Of a stretch of 8,398 bases of DNA, positions 1-7,404 are shown piece by piece; position 1 is the first letter of the stretch; every line of letters begins with the position of its first letter. The position numbers and the translations under genes are program-made. The DNA lies in NCBI GenBank assembly GCA_937885475.1, contig CAKZZR010000210.1, forward strand, positions 1 through 8,398. Direction: 5' to 3'. The DNA comes from an uncultured Treponema sp. (GTDB lineage Bacteria; Spirochaetota; Spirochaetia; Treponematales; Treponemataceae). The notes under the pieces are model-generated. The model had not been told where the DNA came from and ran no database searches. It was given only the letters and a program-made list of their open reading frames with translations.

Positions 1-2
1 TG

Positions 3-3000
3 GATGTTATTCCGGTAATTCCGCCGGATCTTCGTCCTATGGTTCAGCTTGATGGTGGTCGTTTTGCAACTTCTGACCTGAACGATTTGTATCGTCGTGT
101 AATCAACCGCAATAATCGCCTTAAGAGATTGCAGCAGCTTTCAGCTCCGGATATTATTATTCGCAATGAAAAAAGAATGCTCCAGGAAGCTGTGGATGCT
201 TTGTTTGATAATTCAAAGCGAAAGCGTGTTGTAAAGGGTGCTTCAAACAGACCTCTTAAATCAATTTCTGACATGATTAAAGGTAAACAGGGTCGTTTCC
301 GCCAGAACCTTCTTGGTAAGCGCGTTGACTACTCTGGACGTTCCGTAATCGTTGTTGGTCCTGAGCTTAAACTTTGGCAGTGCGGTCTTCCTACAAAAAT
401 GGCGCTTGAGCTTTTCAAGCCGTTCATCATGAAGAAGCTCGTGGACAAGCAGGTTGTTTTCAATATCAAAAAGGCAAAGATGCTCGTTGAGCAGGAAGCG
501 CCGGAGGTGTTCAGCATTCTTGATGAAGTCGTTCGTGAGCACCCGGTTATGCTGAACCGCGCCCCGACCCTGCACCGACTTGGTATCCTTGCGTTTGAGC
601 CGGTTCTTGTGGAAGGAAAGGCTCTTAAGCTTCATCCGCTTGCTTGTAAGTCATTCAACGCCGACTTCGACGGTGACCAGATGGCCATTCACGTTCCGCT
701 CACACAGGCGGCTCAGATGGAATGCTGGACGTTGATGCTTTCTGCACGCAACTTGCTTGACCCTGCAAACGGAAACACAATCGTCGCTCCATCTCAGGAC
801 ATGGTTCTTGGTATTTACTACATGACTTCAATCAAGCCGAACGCAAAGGGAACGGGAAAGCATTTCTCTTCTCCTGATGAAGTTCGCATGGCTGCTGAGA
901 CTGGTGCAATTGAATGGCAGGCAAAAATATTTGTTCGCGCTCCAAAGGATTCCTTTGATGGTGGAAAGTATTCTTGGGACGGCAAGGCATTTAAAGCCGG
1001 CGACATGATTGAGACGACAGCCGGTACGCTTGCTTTCAACGAGGCAATGCCGGACGAGGTTAAGTTCATCAATAAGCAGATGGGTGATAAAGCCCTCAAG
1101 GCAATGATTGAGCATGTTTACCATACTCAGGGCTCATGGCTCACCGTTCAGATGCTTGACGCAATCAAGTCTGTAGGTTACAAGAACGCTACATTCTACG
1201 GTGCAACGCTTTCTATGAACGACATCATCATTCCTGAAGAAAAGAAGGAGATGATTGAGAAGGCAGATAAAGAAGTTGAGAAGATTGTAAAAGAAAACTC
1301 AAAGGGTATCATCACTGATGATGAGCGATTCCAGCGTGTAACCGATATTTGGGCGCGTACGAATGAGGAGCTTACTTCCATTATGTACGACAAGCTTGCC
1401 AAGGATAAGGATGGTTTCAATACTATCTACATGATGGCTACATCTGGTGCCCGCGGTTCTAAGAAACAGATTTCTCAGCTTGCCGCAATGCGCGGACTTA
1501 TGGCTAAGCCGGGTGGAGAAATCATTGAGCTTCCTGTTAAGTCAAACTTTAAGGAAGGTCTTTCGGTTATCGAATACTTTATTTCTTCAAACGGTGCGCG
1601 AAAAGGTCTTTCGGATACCGCTCTTAAGACAGCCGACGCTGGTTACATGACCCGACGCTTGGTTGATGTTGCTCAGGACGTAGTTGTTAATGACGAGGAC
1701 TGTGGAACAATCAACGGTATCGATTATGCTGCAATCAAGGACGGTGATGAGATTGTCGTTCCGCTTTCTGACCGGATTGTAGGACACTACACGATTGAGC
1801 GCGTCGTTCACCCGATTACCGGTGAATTGATTTGCGATGTGAATTCTTACATTGACCCTGTGCTTGCAAAGACAATTGAGGAAGCTGGTGTTGAGAAGGT
1901 TAAGCTCCGCACTGTTCTTACCTGCGAGGCTCAGCACGGAATTTGTATCAAGTGCTACGGACAGAACCTTGCCCGCAACAAGATTGTTGAGATTGGAGAG
2001 GCTGTCGGAATCATCGCCGCACAGTCAATCGGTCAGCCTGGTACACAGCTTACACTGCGAACATTCCACTCCGGTGGTACTGCGGAAAAGGTTGTTGACG
2101 ATAACCGCATCGTATTGAATTACAACGCAATTATCACGGAAATCAAAGGTAAGAGCGTAGACATGGGTAACGGCAGCCAGCTGTTTACCCGTAAGGGTTC
2201 CATGAAGGTTATCCGCATTCTTGACAGCATCAAGATTGAGGACGGCGACCAGCTTAAGATTGAGGACGGCGTAAGCCTGCTTAAGGACAGCGTCGTTCTT
2301 GTTCGCGGCGGAAAAGAGATTACCGCTCCTGTTTCTGGAAAAATCATCATTCGTGATGGCTTCATCTACTTCACTAACAAGGAAGTAAAAGAGGAAATCA
2401 GTAACGGTTCAACCCTTCATATTTCAGAAGGACAGATTGTAAAGGCTGGTCAGGCGCTGGGTACATTCGATCAGTATTCAGATCCGATTATTGCCGAAAG
2501 CGACGGTTACGTTCACTTTGAGGACGTTATTCCTGGCTCAACCTTGTCTGAAAAGGCAGACTTGCAGACCGGAAAAATCGAGCGCACTATTACCGACCTT
2601 CACCTTGATGTTAAGCAGCCGCGCATCCTTATTACCGACGAAGCCGGAAACGAGATGGGAAGCTACTATCTTCCTGCTGGTGCCGTTCTTCAGGTTGAGG
2701 ACAAGCAGCCGATTAAAGCCGGTGAGACGCTTGCTAAGCTTCCGAAGGAAGCGACAAAGTCTCAGGATATTACCGGTGGTATTCCGCGTGTTACCGAGCT
2801 GTTCGAGGCGCGCAAGCCTAAGAACCCGACCGTTCTGGCACAGATTTCAGGACGCGTTAAGTTCAAGGGAATCACAAAGGCAAAGCGAATCGTAGCGGTT
2901 GAGGACGCATTCGGACGCGTTTACGAGCACCTTGTTCCTACAAGTAAGAACATGATTGTACGTGATGGCGACGAGGTTGAAGCAGGCGAGCAGCTTTGTG

Positions 3001-3605
3001 ACGGTTCTCCGAACCCAGCGGATATTCTTGCAATTCTTGGCGAGAATGCGCTCCAGAACTACTTGATGGACGAGATTCAGGCCGTTTACCGCGCGCAGGG
3101 CGTAAACATCAACGACAAGCACATCGGTGTTATCGTTCGTCAGATGCTCCGCAAGGTAGAGGTTGTTGCCGTAGGAGATACAAAATTCATCTACGGTCAG
3201 CAGGTGGACAAATACAAGTTCCATGAGGAAAACCGCCGCGTTGTTGCAGAAGGCGGTCAGCCGGCAGTTGCCCGCCCGATGTATCAGGGTATTACAAAGG
3301 CAGCGCTTAACGTTGACTCGTTCATCTCTGCGGCTTCGTTCCAGGAGACGACGCGCGTTCTTACAAATGCGGCTATTTCCGGTGCTACGGACGGCTTGCA
3401 CGGTATCAAAGAGAACGTTGCAATCGGACACATGATTCCTGCCGGAACTGGTATCCGCAACTATAAGAATGTAAAACTGTTCGACGGAAGCGACAAAGAC
3501 CTTGACGTTCAGATGGAAGAAATCCTTGAGCGCCGCCGTCTTGAGAAGGAAGCCGAGCAGAACAGCATGATTGAGCCGGTTTTTGAGGCAGAAGAAAACG
3601 ACTAG
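3..3605 (+). CDS. rpoC: DNA-directed RNA polymerase subunit beta-prime (5'-truncated)
   Basis: Catalytic beta-prime subunit of RNA polymerase. The reading frame is open from base 3, so the ATG at 39 is internal and the true start lies outside the window. By alignment from memory with E. coli RpoC, about 240 residues are missing (N-terminal zinc ribbon and first part of the clamp). In this 1200-residue fragment, the clamp helices that bind sigma lie near the start (DLNDLYRRVINRNNRLKRL). Switch region 2 follows at about 280-345. The catalytic Mg-binding motif NADFDGD is at 657-677 with all three Asp present. The second zinc site has its four Cys codons at 1701, 1923, 1944 and 1953. The bridge helix and trigger-loop start lie around 1998-2085 (AAQSIGQPGTQLTLRTFHSGG). 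The trigger loop is split by a large SI3-type insertion, about 2086-2760, before the conserved ITGGIPRVTELFEARKPK. The C-terminus has the usual FISAASFQETTRVL and ends in an acidic tail. The gene appears functional, with no frameshift. It is followed by its own terminator. Confidence 0.98.
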   Translation, partial: DVIPVIPPDLRPMVQLDGGRFATSDLNDLYRRVINRNNRLKRLQQLSAPDIIIRNEKRMLQEAVDALFDNSKRKRVVKGASNRPLKSISDMIKGKQGRFRQNLLGKRVDYSGRSVIVVGPELKLWQCGLPTKMALELFKPFIMKKLVDKQVVFNIKKAKMLVEQEAPEVFSILDEVVREHPVMLNRAPTLHRLGILAFEPVLVEGKALKLHPLACKSFNADFDGDQMAIHVPLTQAAQMECWTLMLSARNLLDPANGNTIVAPSQDMVLGIYYMTSIKPNAKGTGKHFSSPDEVRMAAETGAIEWQAKIFVRAPKDSFDGGKYSWDGKAFKAGDMIETTAGTLAFNEAMPDEVKFINKQMGDKALKAMIEHVYHTQGSWLTVQMLDAIKSVGYKNATFYGATLSMNDIIIPEEKKEMIEKADKEVEKIVKENSKGIITDDERFQRVTDIWARTNEELTSIMYDKLAKDKDGFNTIYMMATSGARGSKKQISQLAAMRGLMAKPGGEIIELPVKSNFKEGLSVIEYFISSNGARKGLSDTALKTADAGYMTRRLVDVAQDVVVNDEDCGTINGIDYAAIKDGDEIVVPLSDRIVGHYTIERVVHPITGELICDVNSYIDPVLAKTIEEAGVEKVKLRTVLTCEAQHGICIKCYGQNLARNKIVEIGEAVGIIAAQSIGQPGTQLTLRTFHSGGTAEKVVDDNRIVLNYNAIITEIKGKSVDMGNGSQLFTRKGSMKVIRILDSIKIEDGDQLKIEDGVSLLKDSVVLVRGGKEITAPVSGKIIIRDGFIYFTNKEVKEEISNGSTLHISEGQIVKAGQALGTFDQYSDPIIAESDGYVHFEDVIPGSTLSEKADLQTGKIERTITDLHLDVKQPRILITDEAGNEMGSYYLPAGAVLQVEDKQPIKAGETLAKLPKEATKSQDITGGIPRVTELFEARKPKNPTVLAQISGRVKFKGITKAKRIVAVEDAFGRVYEHLVPTSKNMIVRDGDEVEAGEQLCDGSPNPADILAILGENALQNYLMDEIQAVYRAQGVNINDKHIGVIVRQMLRKVEVVAVGDTKFIYGQQVDKYKFHEENRRVVAEGGQPAVARPMYQGITKAALNVDSFISAASFQETTRVLTNAAISGATDGLHGIKENVAIGHMIPAGTGIRNYKNVKLFDGSDKDLDVQMEEILERRRLEKEAEQNSMIEPVFEAEEND

Positions 3606-3623
3606 ATGACGGCTTAAAAGCAG

Positions 3624-3661
3624 AAGGGCTGATGCGCAAGAAGCGCGTCAGCCCTTTTTTT
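3624..3661 (+). terminator. Rho-independent terminator of rpoC
   Basis: A 14-base stem (3624-3637 pairing with 3643-3656, one T-G wobble) with a 5-base loop AAGAA is followed by a run of seven T (3655-3661, its first two bases also in the stem). It starts 18 bases after the rpoC stop codon, so it is expected to end the rpoC transcript. The opposite strand has no good T-run, so it should work mainly on the + strand. Confidence 0.9.
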
Positions 3662-3713
3662 GTTTGTGTGGAAAATGTAAAGTTGTGAACAAGTAAAATT
3701 GACTGCCCGAAGC
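3662..3713. other. short spacer between two terminators
   Basis: This stretch lies between the rpoC terminator and the second hairpin. It is A/T-rich and I see no open reading frame, promoter or repeat that I can support. Confidence 0.5.
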
Positions 3714-3753
3714 AAAAAGAGCGTTTGGATTTTTCATCCGGACGCTCTTTTTT
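3714..3753 (-). terminator. bidirectional hairpin terminator, mainly for ftsK
   Basis: An inverted repeat (3714-3730 against 3736-3752, with two T-G wobbles in the + strand RNA) encloses the loop TTTTC. Read on the - strand it lies 22 bases after the ftsK stop codon and ends in five T. Read on the + strand it ends in a run of seven T. Such a hairpin can stop transcription from both convergent genes and would back up the rpoC terminator. Confidence 0.85.
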
Positions 3754-3775
3754 ACTTTGTGTTTTTCCTGCGTTT

Positions 3776-6700
3776 TTAGCTTGGTACGTGGATTACCTCG
3801 CGCGGCTTGGAGCCGTTTGCCGGCCCAAGAATTCCCCGCGCTTCCATTTCTTCAACAAGGCGAGCGGCGCGGTTATAGCCGATTTTTAGCCGCCGCTGAA
3901 TGTAGCTTGCGCTTCCCTTGCCGGACTGAAGCACAATGTCCAGCGCCTGGTCGTACAGCGGGTCGTCGCCCTCGTTGAACAGGCTCTGCCCAGAATCCTC
4001 GTCCTCTTCGTCGTCAACAAAAATTTCGTCGTCAATATATTCCGGCTCGCCCAGCGTCTTTACGTAGTTTACGACGTTCTCAACCTCGGTGTCGCTTTCA
4101 AACGTTCCCTGAATTCGTACCGGGTACGGATCCACGGCGCTTGCGTACAGCATGTCGCCCTTTCCGAGCAGCTTTTCGGCACCAACCGCGTCAATGATGA
4201 TGTTTGAGTCGGTTCGGCTTGCAACCATGAATGCGATTCGGCTTGGAATGTTCGCCTTTATAAGACCGGTGATGACGTTAACCGACGGACGCTGTGTTGC
4301 AAGCACAAGGTGAATGCCAACGGCGCGGCTCATTGCCGTAAGGCGGGCAACGTTCGATTCAAGCTCCTTTCCGCTGGTTGCCATAAGGTCGGCAAACTCG
4401 TCTATGATGACCACAATGTACGGCAACTTTTCTGTACAGATGTTGCGCTCGTCAATGCGCTTGTTGTATTCCACGATGTTTCGCACGCCAAGACCATCAA
4501 GCAGGGCGTAGCGGCGTTCCATCTCGCACAGACAGTATTGAAGCGCCTGCAATGCACGCTTCGGTTCTGTGATGACAGGCGTAAGCAGATGCGGAATGTC
4601 GTTGTACAACTTAAGTTCAACAACCTTCGGGTCAACAAGAATCAGCTTTACTTCGCGCGGCGACCGCTTGTACAAGATTGAAAGAATGAGGGAGTTCACG
4701 CACACGGATTTTCCGGCACCGGTTGCACCCGCAATCAGAAGGTGCGGCGTTTTTGCAATGTCTATAATCTGGGATTTTCCAAGGATGTCTTTTCCCAGAA
4801 TCACCGGAACCGCCATCTTCTTGAATTCCGGCAAATCCTGCTCAATCATCTCGCGGAACGAGACAATCGCACGCTTTTTGTTTGGCACCTCAATACCAAC
4901 GGCGGCTTTTCCTGGAATTGGCGCTACGATTCGCAAGCTGCTTGCGGCAAGGCTGAGCGCAATGTTGTCCTGCAGGCTGACGATGCGGCTGAGCTTTACG
5001 CCCGGTGCGGGAGCAATCTCAAACATCGTTACGACCGGTCCCTTCTTTATGCCGATGACTTCTGCGCTGATTCCAAAGTCGGTAAGCGTATCCTTAAGCT
5101 TTCGCGCGTCTTCTTTGGTAACGTCGTCAATAATCCAATACTGGTCGTCCTCATACTGCTCAAGGAGAGAAGTGGGAACGGAATACGGCCTTTTGGGTGC
5201 GGCGCGGCTTGACTTTTGTGGTGCCGCCTCGTTCTGGGGTTGGGCGCTTCCCACCTCCGCGCTGAGGTTCTTAGCGGGGGCGCTCTGGTAGCCCACGTCC
5301 TCCGCTTCGGTCAGAGGTACGCTTTCCTGCACGGTTGACACTTTCTGTTCGTTCTGCGGGCGTTCCCGGCGCTCGCGCCGGCGGGTTTCCAGCTGTTTCC
5401 GCGCGTCCTTTTCCATGTCGGCAAAAATGTCAGAGGCAAAGCCAAACGACGAATCTTCTTCCTCGTCGTCCAGCTCGTCATAATAATCGTTGGGTTCTGC
5501 GTTTTCGTCATTGTCGGCGGCAGGGGTGGACTCTGGCAGTGCGGCTTCCTCGCCGTCGTTCAGCTCGTCGTCGTCCTCCTGTGCGCTCATCATGTCGTCA
5601 AGAAAGGTTCTCTTTTGTTCTATGTCTTCGTCGCTTCCGGGGGTAAAATCGCCTTCCTCATCGTCCTCATTGTCCTCGTCGGCTTCGGTCTCGTCAAGAA
5701 ATTCCTGCTCAAGGCGACCCATCGCCTCAATCTCCGGGTCGGCTTCATATGGCTCGTCGCTGTCCTCGTCATTTTCAAAGCCGCTTCCCACAAAATCGTC
5801 CACAAAACTGCTTTCGTATTGCGCTTCGGACTCGTTCTCAGAAGTTTCGCGCTCGTAGCTTGCGTCGTCGTTCATGTCGACGTCAAAAAAATCTGGTTCT
5901 AGCGCGTCAGGAGTTTTTTTTTGAACGTGCTGCTCAAGAAACTGTGCGTCGGCGTACGGATTTTCATCGTCATCACCGCCTTCAGGGGACTCGTACGAGC
6001 TTCCGTCTTCATCGTTCAGCGCGAATTCTGAGTATGCGGCTTCATCCTCGTTTAAAAGCGGCTCGCTTGCGCGTTGTTCTGTGTGATATGAAGGGCGTTC
6101 TTCCGACTTGTCATCTGCGTCCGCATCAGAATCGTCCTGTTCCGTGCTGTAATCGTATTCCTCGTCAAAATCATCACTTCCTAAAAGCGACTCCTCTTCT
6201 GTTTTGGTAATTCCCGCTTGGCTTATGATTTCGTCTGTGGTTGGCCATTCAAGTTCGTCAACAGGGCTTTCTTCCGGGAACTGAATTTCGCTTGCTGCGG
6301 ACGGTGCTGTTGCCGTGTTGTCGCGCGCGCCGTCCATAATAAGCTCTTCGTTTATTTTGTTGAGCGCATCAAATTCTTCCTTTGAAAGAAGCGGTTCCGC
6401 TGGTTTTTCGGGTGTTTCGCTGGCATTTGCAGATTCGACTGTGCGTTCGCCTTTGTTTTCGTCCCCGTCCTGGCTTTCTGCGTTATCAAACACGTCGGCA
6501 AATGGGTCATTCTTTTGCTCGGCAGGTGCAGGCTCGCCCGTTTTTGCCGCATGCTCATCCACTTCCGAGGTGTTTTCTTCTGAGCTTTTTGCCAAAGGTT
6601 CTTCGCCGTTCTGAGCGATTGCATTCTCGGCGTTTTGCGCGCTTTGTGCGGCTTCTGCAAGCTCGCGGATTTTTGCGTGTGCAAGCGAGGCAAGGTCCGC

Positions 6701-7318
6701 TACGTCGTCTGCTGGTGCAGAGCTGCCTTCGGAATTATAAGAGTCTGTGCCGGCCGCGCCGATGCTTTCGCTTTTTGCATGGTAATAGTCGTTCTCTTCA
6801 TCGTCCTCGTCGTCATATTCGTCGTAGTCGTCGTCATCCTCTTCTGACTCCTCGCCGCTGTGGAAGAGCTTTTCGTTTATCTTATCCGCAAGAATTCCCG
6901 CCGCAAGAATTTCTATGGCGGCAAGGAACACGCCGATTGCGGCTGTAAGTACTATTTTTACCGAAGCAAAGTCGTCGCCAGTTCGATAAATCGCAAAGCA
7001 GATTTTTTCTACAATGACCGACGTAAAGAATGGCACGATTGCCGTAAGCAAACGCATGGATTTTCGCGCCGTCCACTGCGAGGCAAAGCACGAGATGCCC
7101 GCAATAAAAAGGAACACGGGAATCAGGATGCTTGAAAAGCCGTAGACAGAAAAGAGTATGTTGCCAAGCATGTAGGCTACATTATATAGAATGCTATTCT
7201 GAGCCGGGCTTGCCGCGCCAAAATCAAGCGGAAGCAATGCCAGGGCAATAGAAAAAAATGCCGCAACAAGCAGAAGAATTGAGCCTGTCGCGATATTCGG
7301 TTTATTTGATAGTTTCAT
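3776..7318 (-). CDS. ftsK: FtsK/SpoIIIE-family DNA translocase with very long acidic linker
   Basis: Membrane-anchored, ATP-driven DNA pump that moves chromosome ends through the division septum and, in well-studied bacteria, activates XerCD at dif. Four hydrophobic segments (about residues 10-31, 50-78, 88-111, 119-144) form the anchor. Residues about 156 to 705 are a low-complexity linker rich in Asp, Glu and Ser, opening with EESEEDDDDYDEYDDEDDEE. The alpha domain starts near residue 720 (YWIIDDV, W728). The beta motor has Walker A GATGAGKS at 864-871 and Walker B with D973-E974 in VVIIDEFADLM, then ATQRPSVNVITGLIKANIPSRIAF. A second acidic stretch (about 1093-1118) leads to the gamma winged helix (1119-1178; IGYNRAARLVEEMEARGI), which reads KOPS-type polarity sequences in relatives. 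The total of 1180 residues is well above the roughly 750-900 common in the family; the excess is all linker. The sequence DAVGAEKLLG replaces the more usual DQxGAEKLLG. The ATG at 7318 is preferred because it directly precedes the first membrane segment; the ribosome site is weak (AAGTGA). Confidence 0.97.
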   Translation of the reverse strand: MKLSNKPNIATGSILLLVAAFFSIALALLPLDFGAASPAQNSILYNVAYMLGNILFSVYGFSSILIPVFLFIAGISCFASQWTARKSMRLLTAIVPFFTSVIVEKICFAIYRTGDDFASVKIVLTAAIGVFLAAIEILAAGILADKINEKLFHSGEESEEDDDDYDEYDDEDDEENDYYHAKSESIGAAGTDSYNSEGSSAPADDVADLASLAHAKIRELAEAAQSAQNAENAIAQNGEEPLAKSSEENTSEVDEHAAKTGEPAPAEQKNDPFADVFDNAESQDGDENKGERTVESANASETPEKPAEPLLSKEEFDALNKINEELIMDGARDNTATAPSAASEIQFPEESPVDELEWPTTDEIISQAGITKTEEESLLGSDDFDEEYDYSTEQDDSDADADDKSEERPSYHTEQRASEPLLNEDEAAYSEFALNDEDGSSYESPEGGDDDENPYADAQFLEQHVQKKTPDALEPDFFDVDMNDDASYERETSENESEAQYESSFVDDFVGSGFENDEDSDEPYEADPEIEAMGRLEQEFLDETEADEDNEDDEEGDFTPGSDEDIEQKRTFLDDMMSAQEDDDELNDGEEAALPESTPAADNDENAEPNDYYDELDDEEEDSSFGFASDIFADMEKDARKQLETRRRERRERPQNEQKVSTVQESVPLTEAEDVGYQSAPAKNLSAEVGSAQPQNEAAPQKSSRAAPKRPYSVPTSLLEQYEDDQYWIIDDVTKEDARKLKDTLTDFGISAEVIGIKKGPVVTMFEIAPAPGVKLSRIVSLQDNIALSLAASSLRIVAPIPGKAAVGIEVPNKKRAIVSFREMIEQDLPEFKKMAVPVILGKDILGKSQIIDIAKTPHLLIAGATGAGKSVCVNSLILSILYKRSPREVKLILVDPKVVELKLYNDIPHLLTPVITEPKRALQALQYCLCEMERRYALLDGLGVRNIVEYNKRIDERNICTEKLPYIVVIIDEFADLMATSGKELESNVARLTAMSRAVGIHLVLATQRPSVNVITGLIKANIPSRIAFMVASRTDSNIIIDAVGAEKLLGKGDMLYASAVDPYPVRIQGTFESDTEVENVVNYVKTLGEPEYIDDEIFVDDEEDEDSGQSLFNEGDDPLYDQALDIVLQSGKGSASYIQRRLKIGYNRAARLVEEMEARGILGPANGSKPREVIHVPS

Positions 7319-7346
7319 AATTCACTTATCGGAATCTGAATCAAAG

Positions 7347-7375
7347 ATGTTAGAAAAATGTTTTGTTCGACGCAA
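7347..7375 (-). promoter_or_regulatory. candidate sigma70-type promoter of ftsK
   Basis: Read on the - strand, TTGCGT (7370-7375) is followed after exactly 17 bases by TAACAT (7347-7352). These match the -35 consensus at 3 of 6 and the -10 consensus at 4 of 6. Transcription would start near 7340 and give a leader of about 22 bases before the ftsK ATG. The spacing and placement are good but the hexamers are only moderate, and in A/T-rich DNA such matches arise by chance. Confidence 0.35.
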
Positions 7376-7394
7376 AAATGCCGAATAAATAGAA

Positions 7395-7401
7395 AGAGGG
7401 G
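7395..7401 (+). promoter_or_regulatory. ribosome binding site deciding the start at 7405
   Basis: AGAGGGG contains GAGG (7396-7399) five bases before the ATG at 7405, a good Shine-Dalgarno match. It supports this ATG over the in-frame ATG at 7432, which would leave the signal peptide without its Lys residues. Confidence 0.7.
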
Positions 7402-7404
7402 CGT

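Larger units (their letters stand above)
7319..7404. other. divergent intergenic region between ftsK and exported-protein gene
   Basis: This A/T-rich 86-base gap must hold the promoters and ribosome sites of both divergent genes. A fair - strand promoter is listed separately. On the + strand the best pair I find is TTGTTC (7363-7368), 17 bases, TAAATA (7386-7391). It would start transcription only about 7 bases before the ATG, inside the ribosome site, so I do not call it. The real + promoter may lie further upstream or use another sigma factor. Confidence 0.5.

Noticed and set aside
2086..2760. Possible foreign insertion in rpoC within the trigger loop
   Set aside because: A lineage-specific SI3-type insertion at this point is known in several Gram-negative phyla; the frame is intact and flanking motifs are normal.
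2847..3431. 194-codon open frame on the - strand inside rpoC
   Set aside because: It is a shadow of the highly conserved C-terminal part of RpoC, with no known domain.
4569..5291. 240-codon open frame on the + strand opposite ftsK
   Set aside because: It lies fully within the conserved FtsK motor region on the other strand, has no recognisable domain or credible ribosome site, and its composition follows from ftsK codon use.
6795..6855. Trinucleotide-like TCG/TCA/TCC repetition resembling a microsatellite
   Set aside because: It encodes the Asp/Glu run at FtsK residues 156-175 with mixed codons; the repetition reflects amino acid composition rather than a tandem repeat with a fixed unit.
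5490..6948. Several + strand open frames rich in Ser or Arg (5490-5858, 5749-6210, 6382-6948)
   Set aside because: These are antisense readings of the Asp/Glu codon-rich FtsK linker. Repeated GAC/GAG/GAA codons give Ser-, Arg- or Val-rich frames without stops; nothing suggests real genes.
7363..7391. + strand promoter TTGTTC / TAAATA with 17-base spacing
   Set aside because: Transcription would begin about 7 bases before the ATG and cut into the ribosome binding site, and both hexamers match the consensus at only 3 of 6.
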